From assembly GCA_040218145.1 (NCBI GenBank), contig JAVJQK010000145.1, positions 1 to 64,000 of the forward strand: a DNA stretch of 64,000 nucleotides. The letters are read 5' to 3'. A model generated the notes under the pieces. It did not search any database. It had not been told where the DNA came from and was given only the letters and a program-made list of their open reading frames with translations. Origin of the DNA: Sandaracinaceae bacterium. GTDB lineage: Bacteria; Myxococcota_A; Polyangia; Polyangiales; Sandaracinaceae. Both the position numbers and the translations under genes were made by a program. Position 1 is the stretch's first letter, and the number at the start of each line of letters is the position of its first letter. Below are positions 1-8,000 of the stretch, in pieces.

Positions 1-345
1 CTCGGCGCTCGTGCCGAGCAGCGCCCTCGCGACCGTCTCGCGAGCGTGGCGCGCGCCGAGATCCGTCCGCAGTGCCACCGGTGGTCTCATGGAGACCGGT
101 GATATCGGTGGAGGTGGTGCGCTTCGTCGCCGGTGGCGACACTTCTCGGCCTCCGCCTGCGAGCGGCCCTTGGACTTCTGGCTCTCGACGACCGCCTCGA
201 AGCGCTCTTCGAAGACGTCCGAGCAGCGCTTCAGGAAGAGGACGCCGAAGATGTACTCCTTGAACTCCGAGGCATCCATCTTGCCGCGGAGGATGTCCGC
301 GGCGGCGAAGAGGTGACGTTCTAGCTGGGGTAGGGTGAGGGGCAT
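1..345 (-). pseudogene. hsdM: HsdM-like type I restriction-modification methyltransferase, N-terminal fragment
   Basis: Reading leftward from ATG 345 (AGGA ribosome site just upstream) the first ~66 residues match the helical N-terminal domain of type I DNA methyltransferase subunits: [20 protein letters not shown], then [33 protein letters not shown]. HsdM with HsdS and HsdR methylates or restricts DNA. After about residue 66 (near position 141) the frame stays open to the window edge, but none of the three frames continues with the expected FFVP/RW region. The gene therefore looks interrupted or recombined rather than merely cut by the window. N-terminal identity is fairly sure; the cause of the break is not. 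Confidence 0.6.
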
Positions 346-700
346 CGTCCTGTACTTCGGGGCTGGGAGACCCGCCGAGCGCCGTGCCGTAGAGGCCGAA
401 TCGAGGCGCGCGGAGCTCCCGTCGTGGGGGCCCGGAGAATAGTCCGCGCCCGGTCGCTGTGAACAGGCTGCCGATGGGCTCGAGTCGACCCACCCGATGA
501 ACGCCGTCACGCCGCGATCCCCCTCACGCGACCCAGGCTACGCAATTAGTCGCGCTCGGGATACGAGCATTACTGCTCTACTCCGCGCGCGGGGAACTAG
601 AGCAAGATTGCTAGAGCGGAGGGCGTGACCATCGCGCCCGATGGATCGAGTCACCAAATCCCATCGACAACGGCCGATACGACCTCCTTCGTCTCAGAGG
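346..700. other. non-coding interval
   Basis: No convincing gene. It holds the upstream region of the reverse-strand hsdM fragment and the 3' flank of the gene ending at 701. Around 570-620 there are repeated TAGAGC/GCTCTA words with an imperfect dyad, which could be an operator or weak terminator. Nothing else stands out. Confidence 0.4.
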
Positions 701-1858
701 CTATGCGTGTCGAGACAGCCAATCGAGGATCGTCCTAGTGAGGCGGTCCAGAGTTTCCTTTGCCTCGCGCGCCTCTTCGGGTCGCACGTCCACCTCAGCG
801 GCTGTAGCGCCCTGCTCGAGGAACTTGCCCGCGTGGATCCGCTGACGTCGCCGGTTGAGGTCTTCACATCGACCCGCAAGTGACCCGTCTAGGATCGCGT
901 GCTCGCCACCTCTTTTTGCTCCCCAGATGAGGTCGTTGAAGGACCAGTGCTTGGGTGACTTGTCGAGTTGCCCCCCTGTCATGCACCCATGCTTCTGAGC
1001 GGTGTCGTGGACGAATGACAAGGCTGCTTCTCCGAGAGCCGCTGCAACTACGATCGTCGCTGTCGGTGTCTGGACCTCCGACAACACGCTCAACTCGCGC
1101 CGAGTGTGGCTCCACCACATGCGATAGTCGCCGTGCCCGAGCTTCGGGAGTTCGGCCTCGAAGGCGACAAGGGGCTCGGCCGACGACGGTCGCTGATCGT
1201 GTCGCCGGCTGATGATGTCTTCGATCTGGGTGACCAGCTGTCTAAGGGAGGAGTCGCCTCCTCGCCCTGCGCTATGCGGGGCGCTGTGCTCACTGGTGTT
1301 TCGCGGCCGCTGCTGAAAGATCTGCGGGCGCGCCGTGAGCAAGCCGTCCTCCTGTTCGTCGAGATACTGCGCCACGCAATAGCTCGCGATGGCGATCTGG
1401 ACAGATTTCTCGGTGTGCCCCTTGTCGATCGCCCGGGCGAGTAGCACGTCGCGCCCGACCTTGGCTGCTCGCTGGCCGTGGGTCTTTGCTACAGCTTGGA
1501 ACTCGTCCACGACGAACTGGTAGGCGTCCACGTCGCGGAACTCGTCACGGTCGAAGAACCAGACGAGATCCGTTGCATCGCGGTCGGCCAGAACCAGGCG
1601 ACCATCGCGCCGACCGTGGAGGTGCGAGCCGAGTGCGTCTCGCAGCTCGCCCTCACCGATGTCGTGCCTCGACGCTAGTTCCCGTAGTTCGCCCCAGGTC
1701 AGACCGTGTTCGGTAGGAGCGGCAAACACCGTGGCTCGTAGGGCGCGGCGAATGAACTGTTGGACTGTCGCAATGCGTTGCATGTTCGTACCGTTGATCG
1801 CTGCCTGGGCCCGGTCCAGTCCGCCCGCCTGTTCCGATGTCGGTCGGGCCGGGAACAC
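701..1858 (-). CDS. unrecognised 385-aa protein, possible HEPN-like C-terminus
   Basis: Function unknown. The frame is open for 385 codons from GTG 1858; an ATG at 1783 (MQRIATVQQF) is an equally possible start and neither has a clear ribosome site. The N-terminal part looks like a charged helical domain; the middle (about residues 190-215) is a Ser/His/Arg-rich linker. The C-terminal ~130 residues are helical and contain RRRQRIHAG, which fits the R-x4-6-H pattern of HEPN-fold proteins (many are toxin or abortive-infection RNases). That assignment is inference from one motif. Codon use is less GC-extreme than the host genes on the right, consistent with accessory DNA beside a broken hsdM and a prophage. 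Confidence 0.6.
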   Translation of the reverse strand: MFPARPTSEQAGGLDRAQAAINGTNMQRIATVQQFIRRALRATVFAAPTEHGLTWGELRELASRHDIGEGELRDALGSHLHGRRDGRLVLADRDATDLVWFFDRDEFRDVDAYQFVVDEFQAVAKTHGQRAAKVGRDVLLARAIDKGHTEKSVQIAIASYCVAQYLDEQEDGLLTARPQIFQQRPRNTSEHSAPHSAGRGGDSSLRQLVTQIEDIISRRHDQRPSSAEPLVAFEAELPKLGHGDYRMWWSHTRRELSVLSEVQTPTATIVVAAALGEAALSFVHDTAQKHGCMTGGQLDKSPKHWSFNDLIWGAKRGGEHAILDGSLAGRCEDLNRRRQRIHAGKFLEQGATAAEVDVRPEEAREAKETLDRLTRTILDWLSRHA

Positions 1859-2289
1859 GCGTGCGTGCCCGATCTCGGGTTCGAGATCACTCAGCTTTCG
1901 CCCACCCCGTCTTTGGAACGCGCGCCTCAGAGCGTTGAGGTCCTGACCAGAGCACGCGGCGCGGACCCGTGCTCGGCGGGAATCGACCCGCCAAGACGAG
2001 CCGAATTCGGTGACCGCTCCCGACTACACCCACCACGCAGGCTTCGAGGAGCGGTCCAATGGGACGACTTCCACCAGTCTGTCAGATCCTTGGTTGAGTC
2101 GTCCAGCCGCCATGATGACCGAGCGCCACTCGACCGTGGACATGGCTGAGAAGCGCTTCCCGTTCCGCGGCACGTATGGCCCCGCCTTCAAGGCCCTTGC
2201 CGCCTCCGATCGAGCGATCGGAACCCCCACACGACGAAGCCCGGCGCGAGCGACTAGCTCCAACCGGGCGACATCACACACCAAATCCA
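1859..2289. other. non-coding host flank of attL
   Basis: About 430 bp between the 385-aa gene and the left attachment repeat. Short open frames exist on both strands but none has a ribosome site or protein-like composition across its length. This DNA would originally have lain downstream of tRNA-Gly before the prophage inserted. Confidence 0.4.
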
Positions 2290-2333
2290 GAGCGGGCGAT
2301 CGGGCTCGAACCGACGACATTCAGCTTGGGAAG
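2290..2333. repeat. attL core: 44-bp copy of the tRNA-Gly 3' half
   Basis: Identical over 44 bp to 34437-34480. It contains the T-arm, the 3' acceptor strand and the anticodon region but lacks the 5' half, so it is not a functional tRNA. It marks the left end of the prophage. Confidence 0.93.
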
Positions 2334-2421
2334 GTCACAGCCGGCCCCAGAGCTACTACGCATTTCCAATGAATACAACACGTTAGCGTCCCACGGTGTT
2401 GCGTGCCAACGCGCTGTGGCT

Positions 2422-2448
2422 CGACGGAATGGACACTTCGATGGACAC
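2422..2448 (+). repeat. 27-bp direct repeat, candidate integrase arm site (left)
   Basis: Perfect 27-bp match to 34337-34363 in the same orientation. The core contains two 12-bp direct units beginning ATGGACAC. It lies about 90 bp inside attL, as expected for arm-type integrase sites on a P arm; that role is inferred. Confidence 0.6.
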
Positions 2449-2600
2449 CTCCCCGCCGCTTCCGTCAGAAAGCACCGCTCGCCTGCGTCCCTTCCGGCGT
2501 GGACCCCTACCACGGCGAAGAAGAACACCCCCCGGCCCCCTGGCCGGCCGAGGATGACCCCTGGCGGTAGTCCGGAGCCGAGGCTGCTATCGTCTCGTCG

Positions 2601-2774
2601 TTGGGAGTAAAGGACACCGATCCCGATCCGGGGAACACCTGGGACCGCTTGCGGACGCTGAGTGAGGCGGCGCAGCGTGCCCGCGCGCTCGGAGACGACG
2701 AGCGCGCGGACGCCCTCGAGGAGGAGTGGCTCGCGCTTCGCGCGCAGCTGATCAAGAGCGAGGCGGGTGGCTGA
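2601..2774 (+). CDS. small hypothetical protein (57 aa) at prophage left end
   Basis: A short frame with protein-like composition: a hydrophilic start (KDTDPDPGNTWDRLR) followed by an amphipathic helix rich in Ala, Arg, Glu and Leu, ending SEAGG. The only reasonable start is TTG 2601; there is no Shine-Dalgarno site, but a TATCGT hexamer 7 bases upstream could serve as a -10 for a leaderless message. It reads rightward, against the neighbouring late genes, as prophage-end accessory genes often do. Function unknown; moderate doubt that it is expressed. Confidence 0.35.
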   Translation: MGVKDTDPDPGNTWDRLRTLSEAAQRARALGDDERADALEEEWLALRAQLIKSEAGG

Positions 2775-2965
2775 TCTCGACGAGCGGCGCGGTTGCGCGC
2801 ATCCAGCGCCGGGGCCACCTTTGACCCGTGGCCGACAGACAGCAAATGCCAATGCCCCCCAAGGCCGCCCGGGACGAGGTCTCCCCTCTAACCCGCGAGC
2901 TACCCTCGTCGGAAGCGATGGCTCGACGACTGCGGTTTCAGCAGGCTGTCCGCGGTCGGGTCGCG

Positions 2966-3020
2966 GGAGTTTCCGCCGCAGTCGCGGGAGAGTCCGGGGA
3001 GTTTCCGCCGCAGTCGCGGG
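2966..3020. repeat. two 23-bp direct repeats
   Basis: The word GGAGTTTCCGCCGCAGTCGC (plus GGG) occurs at 2966-2988 and again at 2998-3020, a 32-bp period, just downstream of the last leftward late gene. No hairpin or U-run was seen. Role unknown. Confidence 0.6.
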
Positions 3021-3027
3021 GAATGGC

Positions 3028-3315
3028 CTACGAGTAGAGCTCCTCGAGCAGCCGGTCGATCGACGCGTCGTCTTCGGCCAGGTCGGCCTCGGTGATCACG
3101 CCCTCGCGCGCGTCGACCCGCCGCTTGAGCTCCTCCAGCGCGGCGCGCGCCTTGCCCACGCCCAGGGTCCGGACGAGCCCAGCCACCAGCCGGGCCACCT
3201 CCGCGCCCTGGCGCATGATCAGCTGCACCTCGAGCGGGACAGCGGCGCCGATCCGCTCGGTGGTCGCCGCCGCCCCCTCGAGCACGTCCGCGATGATCGC
3301 GCGCGCCTCATCCAC
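3028..3315 (-). CDS. hypothetical phage protein (95 aa)
   Basis: Last gene of the leftward late operon. ATG 3315 overlaps the end of the upstream gene by 8 bp, so translation is probably coupled. The protein is entirely helical and acidic at its C-terminus (EADLAEDDASIDRLLEELYS) with a central LKRR stretch. No transmembrane segment, no recognised domain. It lies among lysis and tail-end genes, so a late role is likely, but the function cannot be read from the sequence. Confidence 0.6.
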   Translation of the reverse strand: MDEARAIIADVLEGAAATTERIGAAVPLEVQLIMRQGAEVARLVAGLVRTLGVGKARAALEELKRRVDAREGVITEADLAEDDASIDRLLEELYS

Positions 3316-4036
3316 GGGACAGCCCCCACGCCGGCGGCGCGAGATCGAGCGCGCCCGGCACCGGCAGCGCGCCGTCCTCGAGGGTGTTGGCGCAGGACGC
3401 GATCGCTCGGTACTTGTCGAGCGCTCGGCGGGCCACGGGGATGAAGTCCAGGGCCGTCACGCGCCCGTCGCCGTCGCCGGTGGCGGGCTCGCGGCCGGTC
3501 TGCTGGGCGAGCCAGAGCGCCTCCACGTAGCCGCTGACGGCGGAGCCGTAGGTGCGGTGCGCGTCGATCACGCACTGCCACTCGCGCTCCGCCTGCGCGC
3601 GGGCGGCCTGCGCTTCCTCGAGGGAGGCGCCCTGCTCGTGGGCGCGCCGCACCGCCGTTTCGATGGCGGTCAGGCGCATCCGCCGGATCGTCGGCTCGCT
3701 GAGGATCTGCGCGTCCTGCATGCCTTGCGCGACGGCCGTGTGCTGCTCAATCCAGCTCGCCCCGCACCCGGGGAGCGCGGCGGCGAGCACGAGCACGAGG
3801 AGCATGGAGAGGGGCCCGGCGCCGCCACCGCCGCGCCTGCCGGAGCCGTTCTTGGGTTCGGTCACTCGGGGCAGGAACATGGTCGTCACCCCTCCGGTCA
3901 CGAGGCCGGTGCCCGCGAGTAGGAGGGTCGTCGAGTGCTCGCCGGCGTTCCCGGTCACGATCAGGACGACTCCGCCGGCCGCGAGCAGGACGCCCGCGAC
4001 GGTGGAGATCAGCTTCATCAGGGTCTGGTTGGTCAT
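3308..4036 (-). CDS. phage membrane protein with internal lipobox (holin/spanin-like region)
   Basis: From ATG 4036 (MTNQTLMKLI) the product is ~242 aa. Two hydrophobic helices (about residues 6-30 and 36-54) form a holin-like hairpin, followed by a Gly/Arg linker. Then comes MLLVLVLAAALPGC, which has the form of a lipoprotein signal with lipobox LPGC, whose Met is at position 3805. The remainder is a soluble helical domain. Either it is one protein with three membrane segments, or two products are made in the same frame, a holin-like protein and a lipoprotein from the internal start. It follows the membrane protein and endolysin genes, so a lysis role fits. No strong ribosome site at 3805, so the second product is uncertain. 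Confidence 0.6.
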   Translation of the reverse strand: MTNQTLMKLISTVAGVLLAAGGVVLIVTGNAGEHSTTLLLAGTGLVTGGVTTMFLPRVTEPKNGSGRRGGGGAGPLSMLLVLVLAAALPGCGASWIEQHTAVAQGMQDAQILSEPTIRRMRLTAIETAVRRAHEQGASLEEAQAARAQAEREWQCVIDAHRTYGSAVSGYVEALWLAQQTGREPATGDGDGRVTALDFIPVARRALDKYRAIASCANTLEDGALPVPGALDLAPPAWGLSRG

Positions 4037-4150
4037 GGTGTCTCGATGTCTCGATGCATGGACGCCCCCGTCCAAGCGGGCCGCCGTCGAGCCCCCGAGG
4101 ACGAGGGCAAGTCGTTGGGAACGCGACGGCGGCCCGCTTCGACGTGCCTC

Positions 4151-4489
4151 CTACCGGCGCAGCCTCCGGTCCAGGGCCTGCTCGATGCGCGAGAGCCGCT
4201 GCTCGAGCTGGGCGCGCTCGAGGGCGCGCGTGGTGGTGTCGCTCTGCCGCCACGTGTCGACCTTCGTGCCGAGGGCGGTGACGGACCTGTCGAGCGCGTC
4301 GAGGTGGTCGAACCGCTCCTCGAGCGCCGTCATGCGCGCTTCGACGGCGCCGACGCGCTGATCGGTCGCCGCTTCGATGGCGGCGCTGTTGCGCCACTGC
4401 GCGAAGGCGCCGATCAGCACGGCGGTGATGACGGTGATCGCCACCCCGCCGATGATCGTTCGGGCGAGCTTCCGGCTGTCGTCGTCCAT
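4151..4489 (-). CDS. small membrane-anchored coiled-coil phage protein (112 aa)
   Basis: Start ATG 4489 (MDDDSRKLARTIIGG) is chosen because AGGAG lies 8 bases upstream; an ATG at 4507 sits before that site. One transmembrane helix (about residues 9-29) is followed by a long coiled coil with heptads (VEARMTALEERFDHLDALDR). This topology fits inner-membrane spanins or phage membrane scaffolds. It is immediately downstream of the endolysin and upstream of a second membrane protein, which supports a lysis cassette. The lysis role is inference from order and topology. Confidence 0.65.
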   Translation of the reverse strand: MDDDSRKLARTIIGGVAITVITAVLIGAFAQWRNSAAIEAATDQRVGAVEARMTALEERFDHLDALDRSVTALGTKVDTWRQSDTTTRALERAQLEQRLSRIEQALDRRLRR

Positions 4490-4527
4490 GTGGATCTCCT
4501 CTTCCATGCGGCTCCTCACTGCGGGCT

Positions 4528-5370
4528 TCAGTACGGACCCAGCCCCGACGGGTCCCACTCTGTCGGGATCGGACGGCCTTCGCGCCAGGGGCTCTCCCGC
4601 TGCGCCTCGAGCCCGAGCTCGTCGACGGCGTACTCGAGCACGAGGCGGCGCCAGATCTCTTCGCCTGGGTCGGAGCGCCGGTTGTCGCTCGACTGCCGGT
4701 GGGCGACGACATAGCGGATCGGCATGCCCTCGCGGCGCCCCTCGTCGACGAGCCACGTCAACGCAGCCTGGGCCGCAATCAGGGTCTCCTCGGTCAGCTC
4801 AGACGGGGAGCCGCCCCAGGTCGTGAGGAGGTCCTCGCGCGGGAGCGTGTCGGGGTCGTCGAGGAGGCCGGGGTATCGACCCTCCACCTCGAGCCCCAGC
4901 GAGTAGCCGTTGAAGCGGCCGGCATGCTGCACGTAGGTGCGCAGCGGGTGCGCCGCCACGAAGTAGCCCGCGCGGAACGCCATGGCGTGGCACGCGACGT
5001 CGAGGGCGCGGCGGGCCCGCGCCAGCTCCACGTCGCCGCCCGCGAACTCGACCGCGCGGCGGCTCACGCCGTACTCGGCCGCGGTCTGGTGCACGACGAT
5101 GGTGGTGACCTCCTCGGGCGCCCGCATGACGACCTGGTTTCCCCGGATGAGCGTCTTGCGGCGGCCTCCCGGATACCAGTAGTCCTGCTCGTCGCGCAGG
5201 TCGTAGAAGCCCGCCTCGGGGGGCGCGTCGCACTGCCCGGGCAGCCGGAGCCGGTCGGCGACGTCCTCGGCCGCGGCGTGCGCTTCCCGCTCGCTCAGGC
5301 CGCGCTTGAGCGCCTCGATGTAGACCGCGTCGCAGACGGCGTCGCGTGGGGTGCAGGTGGGCTCATTCAT
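4528..5370 (-). CDS. endolysin, N-acetylmuramoyl-L-alanine amidase (Amidase_2 type)
   Basis: 280 aa, ATG 5370 with AGGAG upstream. It would cut the amide between muramic acid and the peptide to release phage. The central and C-terminal regions carry the amidase_2 pattern: TTIVVHQTA (first zinc His) about residue 90, a NGYSLGLEVEG segment, VVAHRQSSDNRRSDPG near residue 225 with the second His and the Asp of the DPG motif as metal or catalytic residues. The N-terminal ~80 residues are a helical extension of unknown role. No signal peptide, so export should depend on the neighbouring membrane proteins. Confidence 0.85.
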   Translation of the reverse strand: MNEPTCTPRDAVCDAVYIEALKRGLSEREAHAAAEDVADRLRLPGQCDAPPEAGFYDLRDEQDYWYPGGRRKTLIRGNQVVMRAPEEVTTIVVHQTAAEYGVSRRAVEFAGGDVELARARRALDVACHAMAFRAGYFVAAHPLRTYVQHAGRFNGYSLGLEVEGRYPGLLDDPDTLPREDLLTTWGGSPSELTEETLIAAQAALTWLVDEGRREGMPIRYVVAHRQSSDNRRSDPGEEIWRRLVLEYAVDELGLEAQRESPWREGRPIPTEWDPSGLGPY

Positions 5371-5383
5371 GGGTTTCTCCTCT

Positions 5384-6133
5384 TCAGACGCTCGCCAGGT
5401 TGAAACCGAACGCCTCGTTGACGCGACTGGTCAGCGTGGCGAGCTCGCCGACAGAGAAGCCGCCGGCCTTCGCGATCAGCGCGTAGCAGGAGCCGACGAA
5501 CTCGCTCGGCGCCGCGGCGAAGATGGCCAGCTTGTCGGTGCCGAAGGCTATCGGCCCGAGGGTGGCGTTCGCGGTGGCGCCGGCCACGTCGTTCGTCTTG
5601 AGGAACGCCGCGTCGCCGTCCGGCGAGAAGAAGCGCCCCCGCTGGCAATAGAGCGTCCCGTCATTCGTGAGGCTCGCTCCCACCGCCTGCAGCGTCGTGC
5701 CCCCCTCGAAGACGCGAAAGACGCTCAGCCCGGACCAGCGGGGGATCAAGGCGAAGTGCGTCTGACCCTGGCCACCGATCAAGAACCTCTGGGCATTCGC
5801 CGCGGTCGAGCTCATCACGGCGACCACGTCGAGCACGCCGCCGTCCGGCACGTCCAGCGCCGAAGCGGCGAGCCGGCTCAGGAACGCCGTCCCGCTCGGG
5901 ACCACCAGGTGGGAGCCGGGGACGTACGTCACCGCACCGGTGGAGCGGACGGCGTCGAGCGCGGAGCCGGCCGTGCCCAGGTTGCGCCACTCCGTGACCT
6001 CGCTCGAGCCGTCGAGCGTGACGCTGCTCGCCTCCGGGCCCCAGAGATAGAGCTGCGCCCCCAACGGGTCGAAGCCCGTCACTCGCGCACGACGCGCGGC
6101 CTGGGCCAACAGAGCTCCGGCGGCGCGGTGCAT
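5384..6133 (-). CDS. phage tail appendage protein, lectin/LamG-like fold suspected
   Basis: 249 aa from ATG 6133, whose ATG overlaps the TGA of the upstream gene (ATGA), so the two are coupled. The sequence alternates short beta-type hydrophobic runs with Gly/Ser/Thr loops (LYLWGPEASSVTL, GGVLDVVAVMSS, FLIGGQGQTHFALIP), as in concanavalin/LamG-like jelly rolls on phage fibres. The C-terminus ends in a helical FSVGELATLTSRVNEAFGF. Binding to a cell-surface glycan is a guess from fold and position between tail genes and endolysin. Confidence 0.6.
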   Translation of the reverse strand: MHRAAGALLAQAARRARVTGFDPLGAQLYLWGPEASSVTLDGSSEVTEWRNLGTAGSALDAVRSTGAVTYVPGSHLVVPSGTAFLSRLAASALDVPDGGVLDVVAVMSSTAANAQRFLIGGQGQTHFALIPRWSGLSVFRVFEGGTTLQAVGASLTNDGTLYCQRGRFFSPDGDAAFLKTNDVAGATANATLGPIAFGTDKLAIFAAAPSEFVGSCYALIAKAGGFSVGELATLTSRVNEAFGFNLASV

Positions 6134-6555
6134 CACGCGACCTCGAGATCTCCGGCGATCCACACTTCGGTGGCGGTCCGCCACTCGAGCACGGCGCCCT
6201 GGTACTGCTCGGCGATCGCCGGGACGAAGGTCGCGCCGTGGCGCAACGTCACCCCGACGCCGGGGACGAACGTCACCTTGCCAGCGCCTGCCTGGTTGTG
6301 TCGGCTGCTCGTGCCAGCCGTCCCGGCGTCGACCGTCACGGTCACCGGGGAGGCCGACTCGTAATAGACGCTGCGGTCGCGGTCCCCGTCGCCGGTCGTG
6401 CGTGTGGTCCCCAGCTCGGTGACCTGCTCGGCGCTCAGCGAGACGTTGGCGCGCCGGATGCGCTTGGACGAGCCGTCCGCGTCGTCGACCACCAGGAGCT
6501 GGTCGTCGTCGGTGAGCGTCAGGATCTCGGGCAGCTCGGTGACTCGCTTCGACAT
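6133..6555 (-). CDS. small phage tail-fibre-like protein (140 aa)
   Basis: ATG 6555 with GAGG upstream. It begins MSKRVTELPEILTLTDDDQL, a pattern common at the start of phage fibre and appendage proteins (attachment segment LPE..TLTDDDQLLVVDDADG), followed by beta-rich Thr/Val/Gly sequence (SPVTVTVDAGTAG). The end overlaps the start of the next appendage gene by one base. Not identified beyond that; likely part of the host-recognition module. Confidence 0.55.
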   Translation of the reverse strand: MSKRVTELPEILTLTDDDQLLVVDDADGSSKRIRRANVSLSAEQVTELGTTRTTGDGDRDRSVYYESASPVTVTVDAGTAGTSSRHNQAGAGKVTFVPGVGVTLRHGATFVPAIAEQYQGAVLEWRTATEVWIAGDLEVA

Positions 6556-6562
6556 GTCGTCC

Positions 6563-7210
6563 TCAGAGGTTCGAGAGCTTGCTGCTCTGCAGCTCGACCA
6601 GGGCCGCGCGGATCCGGTCGTTGTTGGTCGCGGCGTCGTTGCCCGCGGCGACCTCGAGCGACCACTGCGCCCCCAGCGAGACCGCGACCGGGCTGCCCGA
6701 CAGGTCGATCGTCACCCACTGCAGGTCCGTCGTGCCGTCGTCGAACACCGACCCCACCACGGTGGTGGTGACGCTGATGGGCTTGGCGAAGCTGATGCCG
6801 TAGTTGTCGCGCTGGAGCTCCACCTTCATGCGGTTGGTGCCCGCGCGCGCGACCCCGGGGTTGAGGAGCACGCGCACCCGGACGATCGAGGCGTGGCGCG
6901 GCAACCGCGACAGGTCCCACCACGCGAGCCCGAAATTCCGGCGCACGTCGAGCGCGCCGCGGGCCGGGAGGAAGTCCGCGTTGTTCAGCGTCTCGAGCTG
7001 CAGCGCGCCCGCTCCGAGGTAGCCGATCCAGCTGAGCGGCGCGGGGAGGTCGATCTCGCCGGCGCCGTCGAAGCGACTGAACACGTGGCGCGTCCGGTCC
7101 GCGAGGGCCTGGAACGGGACCTCCACCGACAGCGCGTTGCGCGGGTCGCCGTCGACCGGAACCGTGATCGGGCTGGTGAAGGCATCTACGTCGACGAGGT
7201 CTTTCGGCAT
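6563..7210 (-). CDS. phage tail appendage protein (215 aa), unrecognised
   Basis: ATG 7210 with GGAGAG 5 bases upstream. The protein is beta-rich (ITVPVDGDPRNALSVEVPF, VRVRVLLNPGVARAGTN) and has no membrane segment. It lies between the gpI-like baseplate gene and the fibre-like genes, the usual place for baseplate wedge or appendage proteins. No specific family recognised. Confidence 0.55.
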   Translation of the reverse strand: MPKDLVDVDAFTSPITVPVDGDPRNALSVEVPFQALADRTRHVFSRFDGAGEIDLPAPLSWIGYLGAGALQLETLNNADFLPARGALDVRRNFGLAWWDLSRLPRHASIVRVRVLLNPGVARAGTNRMKVELQRDNYGISFAKPISVTTTVVGSVFDDGTTDLQWVTIDLSGSPVAVSLGAQWSLEVAAGNDAATNNDRIRAALVELQSSKLSNL

Positions 7211-7220
7211 GACTCTCCGG

Positions 7221-8000
7221 CTAGCAAACGAACTGGACGGCCAGGTTTCCGCCCCAGACCTGTCCGGGCGAGGGGTCGTCGTCGGCCCACGTGCCGCCCG
7301 GCGGGTAGCCCCACACGTCGCCCTCGGGCGGCAGCAGGGTCAGGTAGATGCGGTCGATGTGCGCCGCGCTCCACTCGCGCGGCACCGCGCAGAACAGCTC
7401 CCGCTCCGCGTCGCTCATCGCGTAGATCGACACCTCCGCGAGCAGCGGCTCGCCGCTCTCGGCCAGCAGCGGCTCGCCGCTCTCGGTCAGCAGCGGGATC
7501 CCCACCGTCGTGCCGCTCAGCGAGAAGAACAGGAAGAGGCGAGCCCACCGCGCCGGGTGCTCGCCGTCGCCGCCCCAGCTGATCGTGTCCTCGGTGATCG
7601 CGCCGGCGACGTCCACCTGGTGGCGGAACCCGGAGTTCGCGACGAGCGCGATCGGTACGGCGAGCGAGCTGACGAAGAACGCGTGCAGCTGCCCGAGCAG
7701 CGCGTACGGTCCGCCGCGGGTCCGGTGCGCGTCCCACCACGTGAGCATCCGGGCCGCGAACGTGGCCCCGTCCTCGCCCGGCCCACGGAGGATCTGGCGC
7801 TGGCGCCCCAGGTACGTCAGCGCGCGGGGCTGCGCGGCCGACGGGAAGCGCAGCGCGACGCCGTCCACCGCCCGCTGTGTCGCCACGTCCACCGCCTCAC
7901 CCAGCGCGGCCATCAGCGCGCCGCCCACCGGGCGCCGCAGCCAGGGAGGGCAGATGAGGAGGATCTCGGCCGCGAACGAGACCGGAGGAGAGCTCGCCAT
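7221..8000 (-). CDS. phage tail protein I-like baseplate protein (259 aa)
   Basis: ATG 8000 overlaps the stop of the baseplate J remnant (ATGA), the usual J-I gene coupling of contractile-tailed phages. N-terminal half shows PPWLRRPVGGALMAALGE and RALTYLGRQRQILRGPGED, typical of gpI-like baseplate proteins. The region LLTESGEPLLAESGEPLLAE is an in-frame tandem repeat of an 8-residue unit, coded by near-identical DNA at about 7440-7500. C-terminus is beta-rich (GDVWGYPPGGTW). Its partner gene is truncated, so it is probably a relic with an intact frame. Confidence 0.6.
   Translation of the reverse strand: MASSPPVSFAAEILLICPPWLRRPVGGALMAALGEAVDVATQRAVDGVALRFPSAAQPRALTYLGRQRQILRGPGEDGATFAARMLTWWDAHRTRGGPYALLGQLHAFFVSSLAVPIALVANSGFRHQVDVAGAITEDTISWGGDGEHPARWARLFLFFSLSGTTVGIPLLTESGEPLLAESGEPLLAEVSIYAMSDAERELFCAVPREWSAAHIDRIYLTLLPPEGDVWGYPPGGTWADDDPSPGQVWGGNLAVQFVC

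Noticed and set aside
2290-2333. Second tRNA-Gly gene at the left end
   Set aside because: Only the 3' half is present; the D-arm and 5' acceptor strand are missing.
2010-2372. Forward open frame spanning the left host flank and attL
   Set aside because: Crosses the attachment repeat; no ribosome site; no recognisable domain.
2274-2852. Long reverse-strand open frame crossing attL
   Set aside because: It runs through the tRNA-derived repeat and the arm site and has a composition of read-through (SSPIARSG from tRNA DNA). Shadow frame.
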